Shown in pieces: positions 8,494 through 17,299 of a stretch of 64,000 bases of DNA (positions are counted from its first letter, which is position 1; every line of letters starts with the position of its first letter). The notes below the pieces were generated by a model. The model had not been told where the DNA came from. It worked only from the letters and a program-made list of their open reading frames with translations, and made no database searches. A program made the translations under genes and the position numbers. Source of the DNA: Chryseobacterium oleae (lineage in GTDB: Bacteria > Bacteroidota > Bacteroidia > Flavobacteriales > Weeksellaceae); the NCBI RefSeq assembly GCF_900115055.1, contig NZ_FOVD01000005.1, positions 297,813 through 361,812 on the forward strand. Reading direction: 5' to 3'.

Positions 8494-9255
8494 TTATTCA
8501 GCATCGAAATCAGCATCTGTTTCAGCAGATACCTTTTCTCCTTCTTCTTTAGATTTTTCTTTATCAGCTTTTCTTTGAGACTGACCTTCTTTGATAGAAT
8601 CAGAAACAATGTTTAAGATCATATCAATAGACTTAGAAGCATCATCGTTTCCTGGGATAACGAAGTCCACTTTTCTTGGGTCAGAGTTTGTATCAACAAT
8701 ACCGAAAACTGGAATACCTAATTTCTTAGCTTCAGTTACAGCGATGTGTTCTCTCATGATATCTACAACGAAGATTGCAGAAGGAAGACGAACCATGTCA
8801 GAGATAGAACCTAAGTTTTTCTCTAAGTTAGCTCTTTGTCTGTCTACTTGTAATCTTTCTTTTTTAGATAAAGTTTCGAACGTACCGTCTTTTTTCATTT
8901 TGTCGATATGGTTCATTTTCTTTACCGCCTTTCTGATTGTAACGAAGTTCGTTAACATACCTCCAGGCCATCTTTCTGTAATATAAGGCATATTAAGTTC
9001 AGCAGCATGCTTTGCAACTACTTCTTTCGCTTGCTTCTTAGTAGCTACGAAAAGAACTTTTTTACCTGCAGAAGTTAATTTTTCTAAAGCACTACAAGCT
9101 TCATCTAATTTAACTGCTGTTTTATGTAAGTCTACAATGTGAATACCGTTTTTCTCCATAAAAATGTATGGAGCCATATTTGGATTCCACTTTCTGGTCA
9201 TGTGACCGAAGTGTACGCCAGCCTCTAAAAGGTCTTTTACATTTGCTTTTGCCAT
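8494..9255 (-). CDS. rpsB: 30S ribosomal protein S2
   Basis: 253 residues. S2 binds the head-body junction of the small subunit. Family landmarks are LLEAGVHFGHMTRKWNP, HIVDLHKTA, FVATKKQAKE, RWPGGMLTNF, and the nucleotide-like IPVFGIVDTNSDP and DFVIPGNDDASKSI. The C-terminus has a Lys/Glu-rich then acidic tail of about 30 residues beyond the core. It is last in an operon after rplM and rpsI, separated from rpsI by a 207-bp spacer with heptad repeats. In many bacteria tsf follows rpsB directly; here a strong terminator and unrelated DNA follow instead. Confidence 0.98.
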   Translation of the reverse strand: MAKANVKDLLEAGVHFGHMTRKWNPNMAPYIFMEKNGIHIVDLHKTAVKLDEACSALEKLTSAGKKVLFVATKKQAKEVVAKHAAELNMPYITERWPGGMLTNFVTIRKAVKKMNHIDKMKKDGTFETLSKKERLQVDRQRANLEKNLGSISDMVRLPSAIFVVDIMREHIAVTEAKKLGIPVFGIVDTNSDPRKVDFVIPGNDDASKSIDMILNIVSDSIKEGQSQRKADKEKSKEEGEKVSAETDADFDAE

Positions 9256-9343
9256 GTTTTCTGTTTTTGTTAGTTTACTTTCCGTTTCTTAAACAATCAA
9301 CAACTTCTTTAGATGGGAGAAGTGTTTGGATGCTAAACGTAAC

Positions 9344-9454
9344 GGGCAATTGGCGGTTTGCTGTTTGCTTGTGGCAATTGGCTTTGCGCCGAGATTAAGT
9401 TTAAAAAAAATTTAATACATTTCTGTAGCCAACAGCCATAAGCCATTCGCCCAC
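9344..9454. repeat. Inverted pair of degenerate heptad arrays in the rpsI-rpsB spacer
   Basis: 9344-9385 holds six heptads of the form TKGCnnT (GGGCAAT, TGGCGGT, TTGCTGT, TTGCTTG, TGGCAAT, TGGCTTT). 9427-9454 holds four heptads AGCCAnn (AGCCAAC, AGCCATA, AGCCATT, CGCCCAC), the reverse complement of the first set. The arms can pair across a 41-bp spacer within the operon transcript. Confidence 0.7.
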
Positions 9455-9462
9455 AAGAAATC

Positions 9463-9849
9463 TTAACGTTTTGAGAATTGGAATCTCTTTCTTGCTTTTT
9501 TCTGACCTGGCTTCTTTCTTTCCACCATTCTTGCGTCTCTTGTAAGTAAACCAGCAGGCTTCAATGCTAATCTGAACTCAGCGTTGATCTCGCATAAAGC
9601 TCTTGAAATACCTAATCTGATAGCCTCTGCCTGACCTGTATTACCACCACCGAAAACATTTACGGTAACGTCATACTGACCAACAGTCTCAGAAAGGATG
9701 AACGGTTGGTTTAATTTATAAACCATCACGTCTGTAGAGAAATAAGTTGCAGCATCTTTACCGTTTACTGTAATCACACCAGAACCTGGCTTTACATAAA
9801 CTCTAGCTACAGAAGTTTTTCTTCTTCCGATTTTGTGAACTATAGACAT
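9463..9849 (-). CDS. rpsI: 30S ribosomal protein S9
   Basis: 128 residues. S9 sits in the small-subunit head; its C-terminal tail reaches the P-site tRNA. Landmarks: IGRRKTSVARVYVKPGSG, VFGGGNTGQAEAIRLGISRA, LLTRDARMVERKKPGQKKAR and the invariant terminal SKR. It lies 6 bp downstream of rplM, the usual L13-S9 pair. Confidence 0.98.
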   Translation of the reverse strand: MSIVHKIGRRKTSVARVYVKPGSGVITVNGKDAATYFSTDVMVYKLNQPFILSETVGQYDVTVNVFGGGNTGQAEAIRLGISRALCEINAEFRLALKPAGLLTRDARMVERKKPGQKKARKRFQFSKR

Positions 9850-9855
9850 AATTAA

Positions 9856-10311
9856 TTATTTAAATTCGTTAACATTAATTGTTTTAGGCTGTTGAGCTTC
9901 ATGTTTGTGCTCAGTTCCTTCATATAGATAAAGGTTCTTCAATAAAGCAGATCCTAATCTGTTTTTAGGTAACATACCTTTTACAGACTTCTCTAATACT
10001 TTTAAAGAATCTTTCTTCTGAAGTTCAGCCGCAGTCATAGACTTCTGTCCACCAGGGTAACCTGTATGCCAGATGTAAGTCTTATCAGCCCACTTATTTC
10101 CGGAAAGCGTAATTTTCCCAGCATTCAAAACGATAACGTTATCACCACAATCTACGTGAGGTGTAAAGTTCGTTTTGTGCTTACCTCTCAAAATCTTTGC
10201 AACCGTAGAAGCTAGTCTTCCTAACGGCTGTCCTTCAGCGTCTACCACAACCCATTCTTTATTAGCAGTAGCTTTGTTCGCTGAAACAGTTTTGTAACTT
10301 AATGTATTCAC
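9856..10311 (-). CDS. rplM: 50S ribosomal protein L13
   Basis: 151 residues. L13 is an early-assembling large-subunit protein. Landmarks: WVVVDAEGQPLGRLAS, ILRGKHKTNFTPHVDCGD, HTGYPGG, and KGMLPKNRLGSALLKNLYLY. It is first in the L13-S9-S2 operon, with a TAnnTTTG promoter element 46 nt upstream of the ATG. A short CCC/GGGG hairpin near the inferred 5' end of the transcript could be a leader structure; no known ribosomal-protein leader was recognised. Confidence 0.98.
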   Translation of the reverse strand: MNTLSYKTVSANKATANKEWVVVDAEGQPLGRLASTVAKILRGKHKTNFTPHVDCGDNVIVLNAGKITLSGNKWADKTYIWHTGYPGGQKSMTAAELQKKDSLKVLEKSVKGMLPKNRLGSALLKNLYLYEGTEHKHEAQQPKTINVNEFK

Positions 10312-10357
10312 ACGTTTTAGTTAAAGATTAAACATAATTTTCCCCTAAAAGGGTGTG

Positions 10358-10365
10358 CAAAGGTA
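10358..10365 (-). promoter_or_regulatory. rplM: -7 element for the rplM operon
   Basis: The minus strand reads TACCTTTG here, a full TAnnTTTG match. Transcription would begin just before the CCCTTTTAGGGG hairpin of the leader. Confidence 0.7.
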
Positions 10366-10632
10366 CAAATAATTTTCGTAACCCGAAAACATATTTTATT
10401 TAATCTATATCACCTCCGGATTTTCACCGTGCTTTAATAGATTTTAACAACTGTTTTCTCTTTGGCACAGAACTTGTAAAATGAATGACCGTTGAAAAAA
10501 AATATTTCGAAGATTCTAAAAACGCACCTGATAAAGTAAAGAGTTTTGTCCCTCGGCTCTTTCTTTATTAACTTTACTTTAAACATTCCATCAAAAAATT
10601 ACTAATGTGATTATTTTATATCGCGAATTATT
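10366..10632. other. Divergent spacer between rplM and the DUF3667 gene
   Basis: No gene or RNA is recognised. AAAGTAAAG near 10534 and CTTTACTTT near 10573 form a loose inverted repeat that could be a hairpin of unknown role. Confidence 0.4.
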
Positions 10633-10640
10633 TATATTTG
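10633..10640 (+). promoter_or_regulatory. -7 element for the DUF3667 gene
   Basis: TATATTTG, a full match, ends 27 nt before the ATG at 10668. It overlaps an apparent TTG start at 10638, which is therefore rejected. Confidence 0.65.
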
Positions 10641-10667
10641 CGATCAAACCTTATTCCTAATAATCCC

Positions 10668-11780
10668 ATGAGCCACGGAAAAATCAGAGAAGATAAAACA
10701 TGCCTGAACTGCGGGCATCAGGTCGAAGAAAGATTCTGCCCTCACTGCGGACAGGAGAATATCGAAAGCCGCCATCCCTTTTATTATCTGTTCACCCACT
10801 TTTTTGAAGACTTCACGCACTACGACGGACAGTTTTGGGGAACGATGAAAAATTTGCTTTTCAAACCGGGACGGCTTACTAAAATCTATCTGGAAGGGAA
10901 AAGAGCACAATTTGTTCCTCCTGTAAAACTTTATATTTTCATAAGTTTCGTCACATTCCTGTTTATTTCATTCCAGGTGGCTAATATGGATTTCGGAAAA
11001 CAGGGTGCGGGAAAAGAGAAAATCACAAAAAAAGAACTTCAGGAAAAAGTGATTGGAGATGAATCTGTTCAAAAACTTCTTAAAGAATCTCCGGAAATTG
11101 CGAAGGCAGATTCTCTTACGGGTGGAGCCTTAAAAAAAGCCTTGGATACCGCTAATGCTTCTGCCAATGATAAAAAAAATGACATCGATGTAGAAAACAT
11201 ACTTCAGAGTAAAAGTATTACAAAATCTATAGGACTACAGTCTATGGAGGATTTTGACCGACGGGAAGAAAAGAACGGACATAAATATGAAACCTTCCGA
11301 CCGTTTATCGCCAAGATTTTTGAAATGGAGGAGAAAGGTCTTTCTCCAAGAGAGATCACGAATCTGTTTATCAAGAGTTCGATTCACAATTTACCTAAAG
11401 CTCTTTTCCTGTATCTCCCTTTGTTTGCTTTTCTGCTATGGATCTTTCACAGCAAAAGAAAATGGTGGTATTTTGACCACGGAGTTTTTACGCTCCACTA
11501 CTTTTCCTTTCTACTGCTTCTTACCCTGTTGCTTTTTGTCGCTCAGAAACTATTGAGCTATTTTGAAGGAAGTGGTTTTGCTATAGCAATGAACGGGCTT
11601 TTTATTACCGCTGCTACAATCTATGCAGGATGCTATTTTTTTATAGCCCACTACAGAACCTACAGAACGCATCCGGCTCTTACCATTATAGTAGGCGCGG
11701 TCCTGTTTGCCATCAACACTATATTGTTTACCCTTCTATTGATGGGACTGGGAATCATCAGCTTTTTGCTTATGCACTAG
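10668..11780 (+). CDS. DUF3667 membrane protein with zinc-ribbon-like N-terminus
   Basis: 370 residues from ATG 10668. Residues about 10-30 carry CLNCGHQ and FCPHCGQ, a two-CxxC zinc-ribbon pair. DUF3667 features follow (FEDFTHYDGQFWGTMKNLLFKPG, YLEGKRAQFVPPVKLY) and a first membrane helix (LYIFISFVTFLFISF). A soluble Lys-rich loop of about 150 residues separates this from four more hydrophobic helices at the C-terminus. The family is common in Bacteroidota and has no established function. It overlaps the convergent minus-strand gene by 4 bp at the stop codons. Confidence 0.85.
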   Translation: MSHGKIREDKTCLNCGHQVEERFCPHCGQENIESRHPFYYLFTHFFEDFTHYDGQFWGTMKNLLFKPGRLTKIYLEGKRAQFVPPVKLYIFISFVTFLFISFQVANMDFGKQGAGKEKITKKELQEKVIGDESVQKLLKESPEIAKADSLTGGALKKALDTANASANDKKNDIDVENILQSKSITKSIGLQSMEDFDRREEKNGHKYETFRPFIAKIFEMEEKGLSPREITNLFIKSSIHNLPKALFLYLPLFAFLLWIFHSKRKWWYFDHGVFTLHYFSFLLLLTLLLFVAQKLLSYFEGSGFAIAMNGLFITAATIYAGCYFFIAHYRTYRTHPALTIIVGAVLFAINTILFTLLLMGLGIISFLLMH

Positions 11781-12109
11781 CGGCGAAGTGATTTGTTTGC
11801 CCTGAAGCTTGCAATTAAATAATAGGCTACAAAAACTGTAGAAAACTTCAGAATAGACGGAACCGCAAGTTGAACGTTAAAAATCAATGTGCCTATCAGA
11901 ACAAGCACTCCCATTGCAGCAAATGATAATCCCAGCTTTCCGGGCAAGGAAAAATTCGGGGTATCAAGATAGTAAGCCAGTCCCCATGCCAATCCAAAAG
12001 CAATGGCATAATAAAGATCCAACCCTACATTCTCTGAACTAATAAAGAAATAATTGATCAGGAAACTGACTGCCGTTCCCAACGCAAAATACATCAAAGC
12101 CTTTTTCAT
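11777..12109 (-). CDS. Small integral membrane protein
   Basis: 110 residues, almost entirely hydrophobic, with about four transmembrane helices (ALGTAVSFLINYFFI, LYYAIAFGLAWGLAYYL, LGLSFAAMGVLVLIGTLIF, FSTVFVAYYLIASF) and a basic C-terminus. No family was recognised. It converges on the DUF3667 gene with a 4-bp overlap and has its own promoter element. Confidence 0.75.
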   Translation of the reverse strand: MKKALMYFALGTAVSFLINYFFISSENVGLDLYYAIAFGLAWGLAYYLDTPNFSLPGKLGLSFAAMGVLVLIGTLIFNVQLAVPSILKFSTVFVAYYLIASFRANKSLRR

Positions 12110-12126
12110 ACTCTATAGATAATATG

Positions 12127-12134
12127 CAAAAATA
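12127..12134 (-). promoter_or_regulatory. -7 element for the small membrane protein gene
   Basis: The minus strand reads TATTTTTG, 17 nt before the ATG at 12109. Confidence 0.55.
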
Positions 12135-12258
12135 GAGATTTTACTGATCATTTTTAAACGAATGATTGATAAGCAGGTAAAAAACCAATCTATTATCTAC
12201 AATCAATCCTCTTAAAATCAAATCATTAAATAAAACCAAACGGTTCTTATTTTATTAT

Positions 12259-12266
12259 TATATTTG
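12259..12266 (+). promoter_or_regulatory. icmF: -7 element for icmF
   Basis: TATATTTG matches the consensus and ends 27 nt before ATG 12294. It overlaps an in-frame TTG at 12264 that is not a credible start. Confidence 0.6.
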
Positions 12267-12293
12267 AAAATTCAGAAATTTTCTAGTTTTTAT

Positions 12294-15200
12294 ATGGAAA
12301 CCCAAAAATATACTCCAACCAACAAAGTGAGAATCGTAACCGCGGCGTCATTATTTGACGGACACGATGCTGCGATTAATATCATGCGACGCGTGATCCA
12401 GGGAACAGGATGTGAAGTGATCCACCTTGGCCACGACAAATCGGCAGAGGAAGTTGTGAACACAGCGATCCAGGAAGATGCCAATGCTATTGCCTTAACC
12501 TCATACCAGGGAGGTCACAACGAATATTTTAAATATATCTACGACCTTTTAAGAGAAAAAAACTCACCCCAGATCAAGATCTTTGGTGGCGGTGGCGGTG
12601 TGATTCTGCCTGAAGAAATTGAAGATATCATGTCTTACGGAATCGACAGAATTTATTCTCCGGATGATGGCCGTGAACTTGGCTTACAGGGAATGATTGA
12701 TGATCTTGTTAAAAGATCGGATTTTGCTACTGGAAAAGATATCACAGCAGCTGATTTGGATTTAATTGATTTTGAAAATTCCACAAGCATTGCTAAAATT
12801 ATTTCAGCAGTAGAAAACTTTTCAGACGAAAAACCTGAATTGGTAAAAGCTATCGACGAAAAATCAAAAGATTTAAATATTCCGATTATCGGGATCACAG
12901 GTACAGGTGGAGCCGGAAAATCTTCTCTTACCGACGAATTGGTAAGACGTTTTATCCGTTCCAATCCTGATAAAAAAATTGCCATCATTTCTATTGACCC
13001 TTCCAAAAAGAAAACGGGAGGTGCTCTTTTAGGAGACAGAATCCGTATGAATGCGATCAATGATCCGAGAGTTTATATGCGTTCTATGGCGACAAGAGAA
13101 AATAACGTTTCCGTTTCACCTTTCATTCATTCTGCATTGAATGTATTGAAGTTGGCCGCTCCTGATGTTATTATTCTTGAAACATCCGGTATCGGGCAGT
13201 CCGGTTCGGAAGTTTCAGATTTCGCAGATGTTTCCATGTATGTAATGACACCTGAATATGGTGCTTCTACGCAGCTTGAAAAGATCGACATGCTGGATTA
13301 TGCAGATCTTGTAGCATTGAATAAATCTGATAAACGTGGTGCGCTTGATGCGCTTCAGGCCGTAAGAAAGCAGTTCCAGAGAAACCATTTATTGTGGGAA
13401 AGTCCGTTGGACGATATGCCGGTTTATGCAACAAAAGCTTCTCAGTTTAACGATCACGGAACCACTGAACTTTACAACAGACTTGTTGAAAAAGTAAATG
13501 ACAAGTTCTCAGGATTAAACTTACAGGGATTTGTAGAGCAGGAAATTACGGACGAAGTAACGATCATTCCTCCGAAAAGAGTACGTTATCTGTCTGAAAT
13601 TGTTGAAAACAACAGAATTTATGATGCCAATGTTGAAAAGCAGGCTGAGCTTGCCAGAAAAATGTATCATATCGAGGGCGTAAAAAGTTTCTTATCCAAT
13701 GAAACATTAGACGCCGAATATCAAAAAGCAGAAAAAGACCTTCAGCAGGAAAACATCGACTTCCTGAGAACCTGGGACGATACGAAAAAAGCCTTCCATG
13801 AAGAGTTTTATTCTTATTTTGTACGTGGAAAAGAAATCAAGGTGGAAACTTCTACCGAATCTTTATCCCACTTAAGAATTCCAAAAATTTCATTACCAAA
13901 ATATACAGACTGGGGCGACCTGATCAAGTGGAAAGGCCAGGAAAATTTACCCGGCGGATTCCCCTACACAGCCGGAATTTATCCGTTTAAAAGAACCGGT
14001 GAAGATCCGACAAGGATGTTTGCGGGAGAAGGAGGTCCGGAAAGAACCAACAGAAGATTCCATTATGTTTCTGCAGAAATGGATGCAAAACGTCTTTCAA
14101 CAGCGTTTGACTCTGTAACATTATATGGTCAGGATCCGGCTTTACCACCAGATATTTACGGTAAGATCGGAAATGCGGGAGTTTCTATCGCAACGCTTGA
14201 TGATGCTAAAAAACTGTATTCAGGATTTGATCTGGTTAATGCGATGACTTCGGTTTCCATGACCATCAACGGTCCGGCTCCGATGTTGCTGGCTTTCTTT
14301 ATGAATGCTGCCATAGATCAGAATGTTGAAAAATATATCGCTGAACATAAGCTTGAAGCTAAAGTTGAAGCTGTTTTAAAAGCAAAATTTGATGACAGAG
14401 GCTTAGAAAGACCAAAATATAACGGTGAACTTCCTCCTTCTAATAACGGTTTAGGTTTAAAACTATTGGGAATTACAGGAGATGAAGTAATCCCGGCTGA
14501 TGCTTATGCTGAAATTAAAGCTAAAACCATTGCAACAGTTCGTGGTACGGTTCAGGCAGATATTTTAAAAGAAGATCAGGCTCAGAATACCTGTATTTTC
14601 TCTACTGAATTTGCGTTAAGATTAATGGGTGACGTTCAGGAGTTCTTCATTACTGAAAAAGTAAGAAACTTCTATTCCGTATCCATTTCAGGATATCACA
14701 TTGCTGAAGCTGGTGCGAATCCTGTTTCCCAGCTGGCATTTACACTGGCTAACGGTTTCACTTATGTGGAATATTACTTAAGCCGTGGAATGGACATCAA
14801 TGATTTCGCCCCGAACTTATCTTTCTTCTTCTCCAACGGTATCGACCCTGAATATTCAGTGATCGGACGTGTAGCCAGAAGAATCTGGGCTAAAGCCATG
14901 AAAATAAAATACGGAGCAGACGAAAGAAGCCAGATGCTAAAATACCATATCCAGACTTCAGGACGTTCTCTTCACGCACAGGAAATTGATTTCAACGATA
15001 TCAGAACAACGCTACAGGCGCTTTATGCTATTTATGATAACTGTAACTCTCTTCACACCAACGCGTATGACGAGGCGATTACAACGCCAACTGAGCAGTC
15101 CGTAAGAAGAGCAATGGCGATTCAGCTGATTATCAATAAAGAATTAGGTTTAGCTAAAAACGAAAATCCATTACAGGGTTCATTCATTATTGAAGAACTA

Positions 15201-15641
15201 ACGGATCTTGTAGAGGAAGCAGTGTATACGGAATTTGACAGAATTACGGAAAGAGGAGGTGTTCTTGGCGCTATGGAAACCATGTACCAGCGTTCTAAGA
15301 TCCAGGAAGAATCTATGCATTACGAATGGCTGAAACATACGGGAGAATATCCGATCATCGGAGTGAATACTTTCCTTGGAAAAGATGGTTCACCAACGGT
15401 TCGTCCGGGAGAAGTTATCCGTTCTACTGAAGAGGAAAAGCAGGTTCAGATCGAAACGCTTCATAATTTCCAGAAATCGAATGAGGATAAATCTCAGGAA
15501 GCTCTTAGAAAGCTACAATATGCAGCCATCAATCAGCAGAACTTATTTGCAGTAATGATGGATGCCGTGAAATACTGTTCTCTTGGACAGATCACTAATG
15601 CTTTGTTTGAAGTGGGTGGTAAGTACAGAAGAAATATGTAA
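12294..15641 (+). CDS. icmF: Fused isobutyryl-CoA mutase (IcmF), adenosylcobalamin-dependent
   Basis: 1115 residues. Three parts in order: a B12-binding domain (about 10-150) with LFDGHDAAI, His24 being the expected cobalt ligand; a MeaB-like G-protein chaperone domain (about 195-430) with GITGTGGAGKSS and later NKSD; and an acyl-CoA mutase barrel (about 530-1115). This order is that of IcmF, which interconverts isobutyryl-CoA and n-butyryl-CoA. Two positions support Icm over methylmalonyl-CoA mutase: GIYPFK places Phe (about 565) where Mcm has Tyr, and AQNTCIF places Gln (about 764) where Mcm has the Arg that binds the carboxylate. The start at 12294 replaces an upstream TTG lying within the promoter. 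No cobalamin riboswitch was recognised upstream. Confidence 0.92.
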   Translation: METQKYTPTNKVRIVTAASLFDGHDAAINIMRRVIQGTGCEVIHLGHDKSAEEVVNTAIQEDANAIALTSYQGGHNEYFKYIYDLLREKNSPQIKIFGGGGGVILPEEIEDIMSYGIDRIYSPDDGRELGLQGMIDDLVKRSDFATGKDITAADLDLIDFENSTSIAKIISAVENFSDEKPELVKAIDEKSKDLNIPIIGITGTGGAGKSSLTDELVRRFIRSNPDKKIAIISIDPSKKKTGGALLGDRIRMNAINDPRVYMRSMATRENNVSVSPFIHSALNVLKLAAPDVIILETSGIGQSGSEVSDFADVSMYVMTPEYGASTQLEKIDMLDYADLVALNKSDKRGALDALQAVRKQFQRNHLLWESPLDDMPVYATKASQFNDHGTTELYNRLVEKVNDKFSGLNLQGFVEQEITDEVTIIPPKRVRYLSEIVENNRIYDANVEKQAELARKMYHIEGVKSFLSNETLDAEYQKAEKDLQQENIDFLRTWDDTKKAFHEEFYSYFVRGKEIKVETSTESLSHLRIPKISLPKYTDWGDLIKWKGQENLPGGFPYTAGIYPFKRTGEDPTRMFAGEGGPERTNRRFHYVSAEMDAKRLSTAFDSVTLYGQDPALPPDIYGKIGNAGVSIATLDDAKKLYSGFDLVNAMTSVSMTINGPAPMLLAFFMNAAIDQNVEKYIAEHKLEAKVEAVLKAKFDDRGLERPKYNGELPPSNNGLGLKLLGITGDEVIPADAYAEIKAKTIATVRGTVQADILKEDQAQNTCIFSTEFALRLMGDVQEFFITEKVRNFYSVSISGYHIAEAGANPVSQLAFTLANGFTYVEYYLSRGMDINDFAPNLSFFFSNGIDPEYSVIGRVARRIWAKAMKIKYGADERSQMLKYHIQTSGRSLHAQEIDFNDIRTTLQALYAIYDNCNSLHTNAYDEAITTPTEQSVRRAMAIQLIINKELGLAKNENPLQGSFIIEELTDLVEEAVYTEFDRITERGGVLGAMETMYQRSKIQEESMHYEWLKHTGEYPIIGVNTFLGKDGSPTVRPGEVIRSTEEEKQVQIETLHNFQKSNEDKSQEALRKLQYAAINQQNLFAVMMDAVKYCSLGQITNALFEVGGKYRRNM

Positions 15642-15671
15642 GCCCGTGTCGGGCAGACCATTGATAAAATT

Positions 15672-15703
15672 AAACCTCAAGGAATTTTCTTTGAGGTTTT
15701 TTT
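15672..15703 (+). terminator. Terminator after icmF
   Basis: AAACCTCAA (15672-15680) pairs with TTGAGGTTT (15691-15699), followed by Ts. Confidence 0.85.
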
Positions 15704-15730
15704 GTATTTTTAAATAATAAAGAAATTTAA

Positions 15731-16510
15731 ATGAAGAAAGGATTTCAAATTAAAAAACCATGTAAGCAGCTTTGGGAGGAAATGCAAAATGTAGAAGATG
15801 GTAAATTTTGCGATTTATGCGAGAAAAAAGTCTGGGATTTCGACAACCTTCCAGAAACAGAGATTGATAAAATCTTAAAAAGTAACGCTTCTGTCTGTGG
15901 AAAAACGTCATTTTTAAAGCCTGCATTTTCAAGTGTGTTTTTAGCTTTAACATTGACTTCAGCGATATATACCAATGCACAGACAGGAAAAGATTCTCCG
16001 GTAGAAAATGTATATCAGAAAAATATTACTATAAACGGAAAATTGGTTTCCCTGCAAAATAGAAAGTTGGTTTCAGGAGAAATTTCTTTGGTTACATTAG
16101 AAAAACTCTACCGTGCAAAAGCCGATGAAAACGGAAATTTCACTTTGATTTTTTCAGAAAAAGTTTTAACCGAACATAATATTGTCCGCATCGATTATAC
16201 CATTATTGATTTAAATAACAAAGAATTTACAGATTTCAAGTCTTCAATTTTGAAAACCAATGAACTCTTAGGAAAGCAAAATTTTGAAATCGAAGAAAAA
16301 TATTTTACTATTGGAGGTATTTTGATAACAGAAGAAAGACCTCCGGATTACTATTTTTTGGATGGAAAAAAAATAGGGAAAAGAAAATTTGAAAAAATAA
16401 AAATAGAACATCCTGAATATATATATCTGGCATTTTATGATGAAGTAACTGTTCAAAAGCTGGCAAAAAGAAGCTATATAGATAACTTATATTTACTTTA
16501 CTCTAATTAA
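15731..16510 (+). CDS. Membrane-anchored protein with cysteine-rich N-terminal motif
   Basis: 259 residues. The N-terminus has the pattern CKQLWEEMQNVEDGKFCDLC then KKVWDF, found at the start of many Bacteroidota proteins; the Cys pairs may bind metal, though this is inference. A single hydrophobic helix follows near 65-82 (SSVFLALTLTSAIYT), then a beta-sandwich-like region (INGKLVSLQNRKLVSGEISL) resembling a carboxypeptidase regulatory domain, and a Lys-rich C-terminus. Its codons are noticeably A/T-rich. No enzyme motif is seen. Confidence 0.7.
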   Translation: MKKGFQIKKPCKQLWEEMQNVEDGKFCDLCEKKVWDFDNLPETEIDKILKSNASVCGKTSFLKPAFSSVFLALTLTSAIYTNAQTGKDSPVENVYQKNITINGKLVSLQNRKLVSGEISLVTLEKLYRAKADENGNFTLIFSEKVLTEHNIVRIDYTIIDLNNKEFTDFKSSILKTNELLGKQNFEIEEKYFTIGGILITEERPPDYYFLDGKKIGKRKFEKIKIEHPEYIYLAFYDEVTVQKLAKRSYIDNLYLLYSN

Positions 16511-16563
16511 ACGATGGAATCCCTTAAAATTCCGGAACTTTACACTTTCATCTAATTTATTCA

Positions 16564-17274
16564 ATGAAACCCAAAGCCGTATTCAACTGGAGCAGCGGAA
16601 AAGATTCTGCGCTTGCCCTTTATAAAACCCTACAGGAAAGCCGTTCTGAAGTCATTACCCTACTGACCAGCATTAACAAAGAATTTCAGCGAATTTCCAT
16701 GCATGGCGTTCATGTTTCGCTATTGGAAAAGCAGGCTGAAAGTCTGGAATTGCCATTGATTAAGATGGAACTTCCCAAAGAACCATCTATGGAAGAATAC
16801 CGGGAGCTCATGAACAAGACGATGTCTGAAATTCAGGCGATGGGAATCAGTCAGTCTGTCTTTGGAGATATTTTCCTGGAAGACCTCCGGAAATACCGTG
16901 AAGACCAGCTGAAATCAATAGGTATGGAAGGTGTTTTCCCGCTTTGGAAACAAAACACTACAGATCTTATCCAGGAGTTTCTGGATCTTGGTTTTAAAAC
17001 CATCGTCACCTGTGTGAATGAAACCTATCTTGATAAAAGTTTTGCAGGAAGAATCATTGACCGGGATTTTATCCGTGACCTTCCAAAAAATGTTGATCCC
17101 TGTGGAGAAAATGGGGAATTCCATACGTTTACTTTTGACGGACCGATCTTCAGAGAACCTGTTCAGTTTGAAATCGGGGAAACGATAAAGAAGACCTATC
17201 CAAAACCGAAAACCAATCCTGAAGATGAAGACGGAGCCTATGTTTTCTGGTTCTGTGATCTGATCCTGAAATAA
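16564..17274 (+). CDS. Dph6-related ATP pyrophosphatase (diphthine-ammonia ligase family)
   Basis: 236 residues. The N-terminus FNWSSGKDSALALYK is the PP-loop (SGGxDS type) that binds and splits ATP to AMP and PPi. GVFPLWKQNTTDLIQEF, TCVNETYLDKSFAGR and PCGENGEFHTFTFDGPIF are the conserved motifs of the Dph6/DUF71 family, which in archaea and eukaryotes amidates diphthine on EF2. Bacteria lack diphthamide, so the bacterial substrate is unknown; annotation as diphthine-ammonia ligase would be a family name only. It stands alone with a small gap to its neighbours. Confidence 0.88.
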   Translation: MKPKAVFNWSSGKDSALALYKTLQESRSEVITLLTSINKEFQRISMHGVHVSLLEKQAESLELPLIKMELPKEPSMEEYRELMNKTMSEIQAMGISQSVFGDIFLEDLRKYREDQLKSIGMEGVFPLWKQNTTDLIQEFLDLGFKTIVTCVNETYLDKSFAGRIIDRDFIRDLPKNVDPCGENGEFHTFTFDGPIFREPVQFEIGETIKKTYPKPKTNPEDEDGAYVFWFCDLILK

Positions 17275-17299
17275 AGGCTGCTGTCGTATGCCAATCCTG

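Noticed and set aside
12200..12293. Cobalamin riboswitch before icmF
   Set aside because: The leader is short and AT-rich and lacks a recognisable B12 box.
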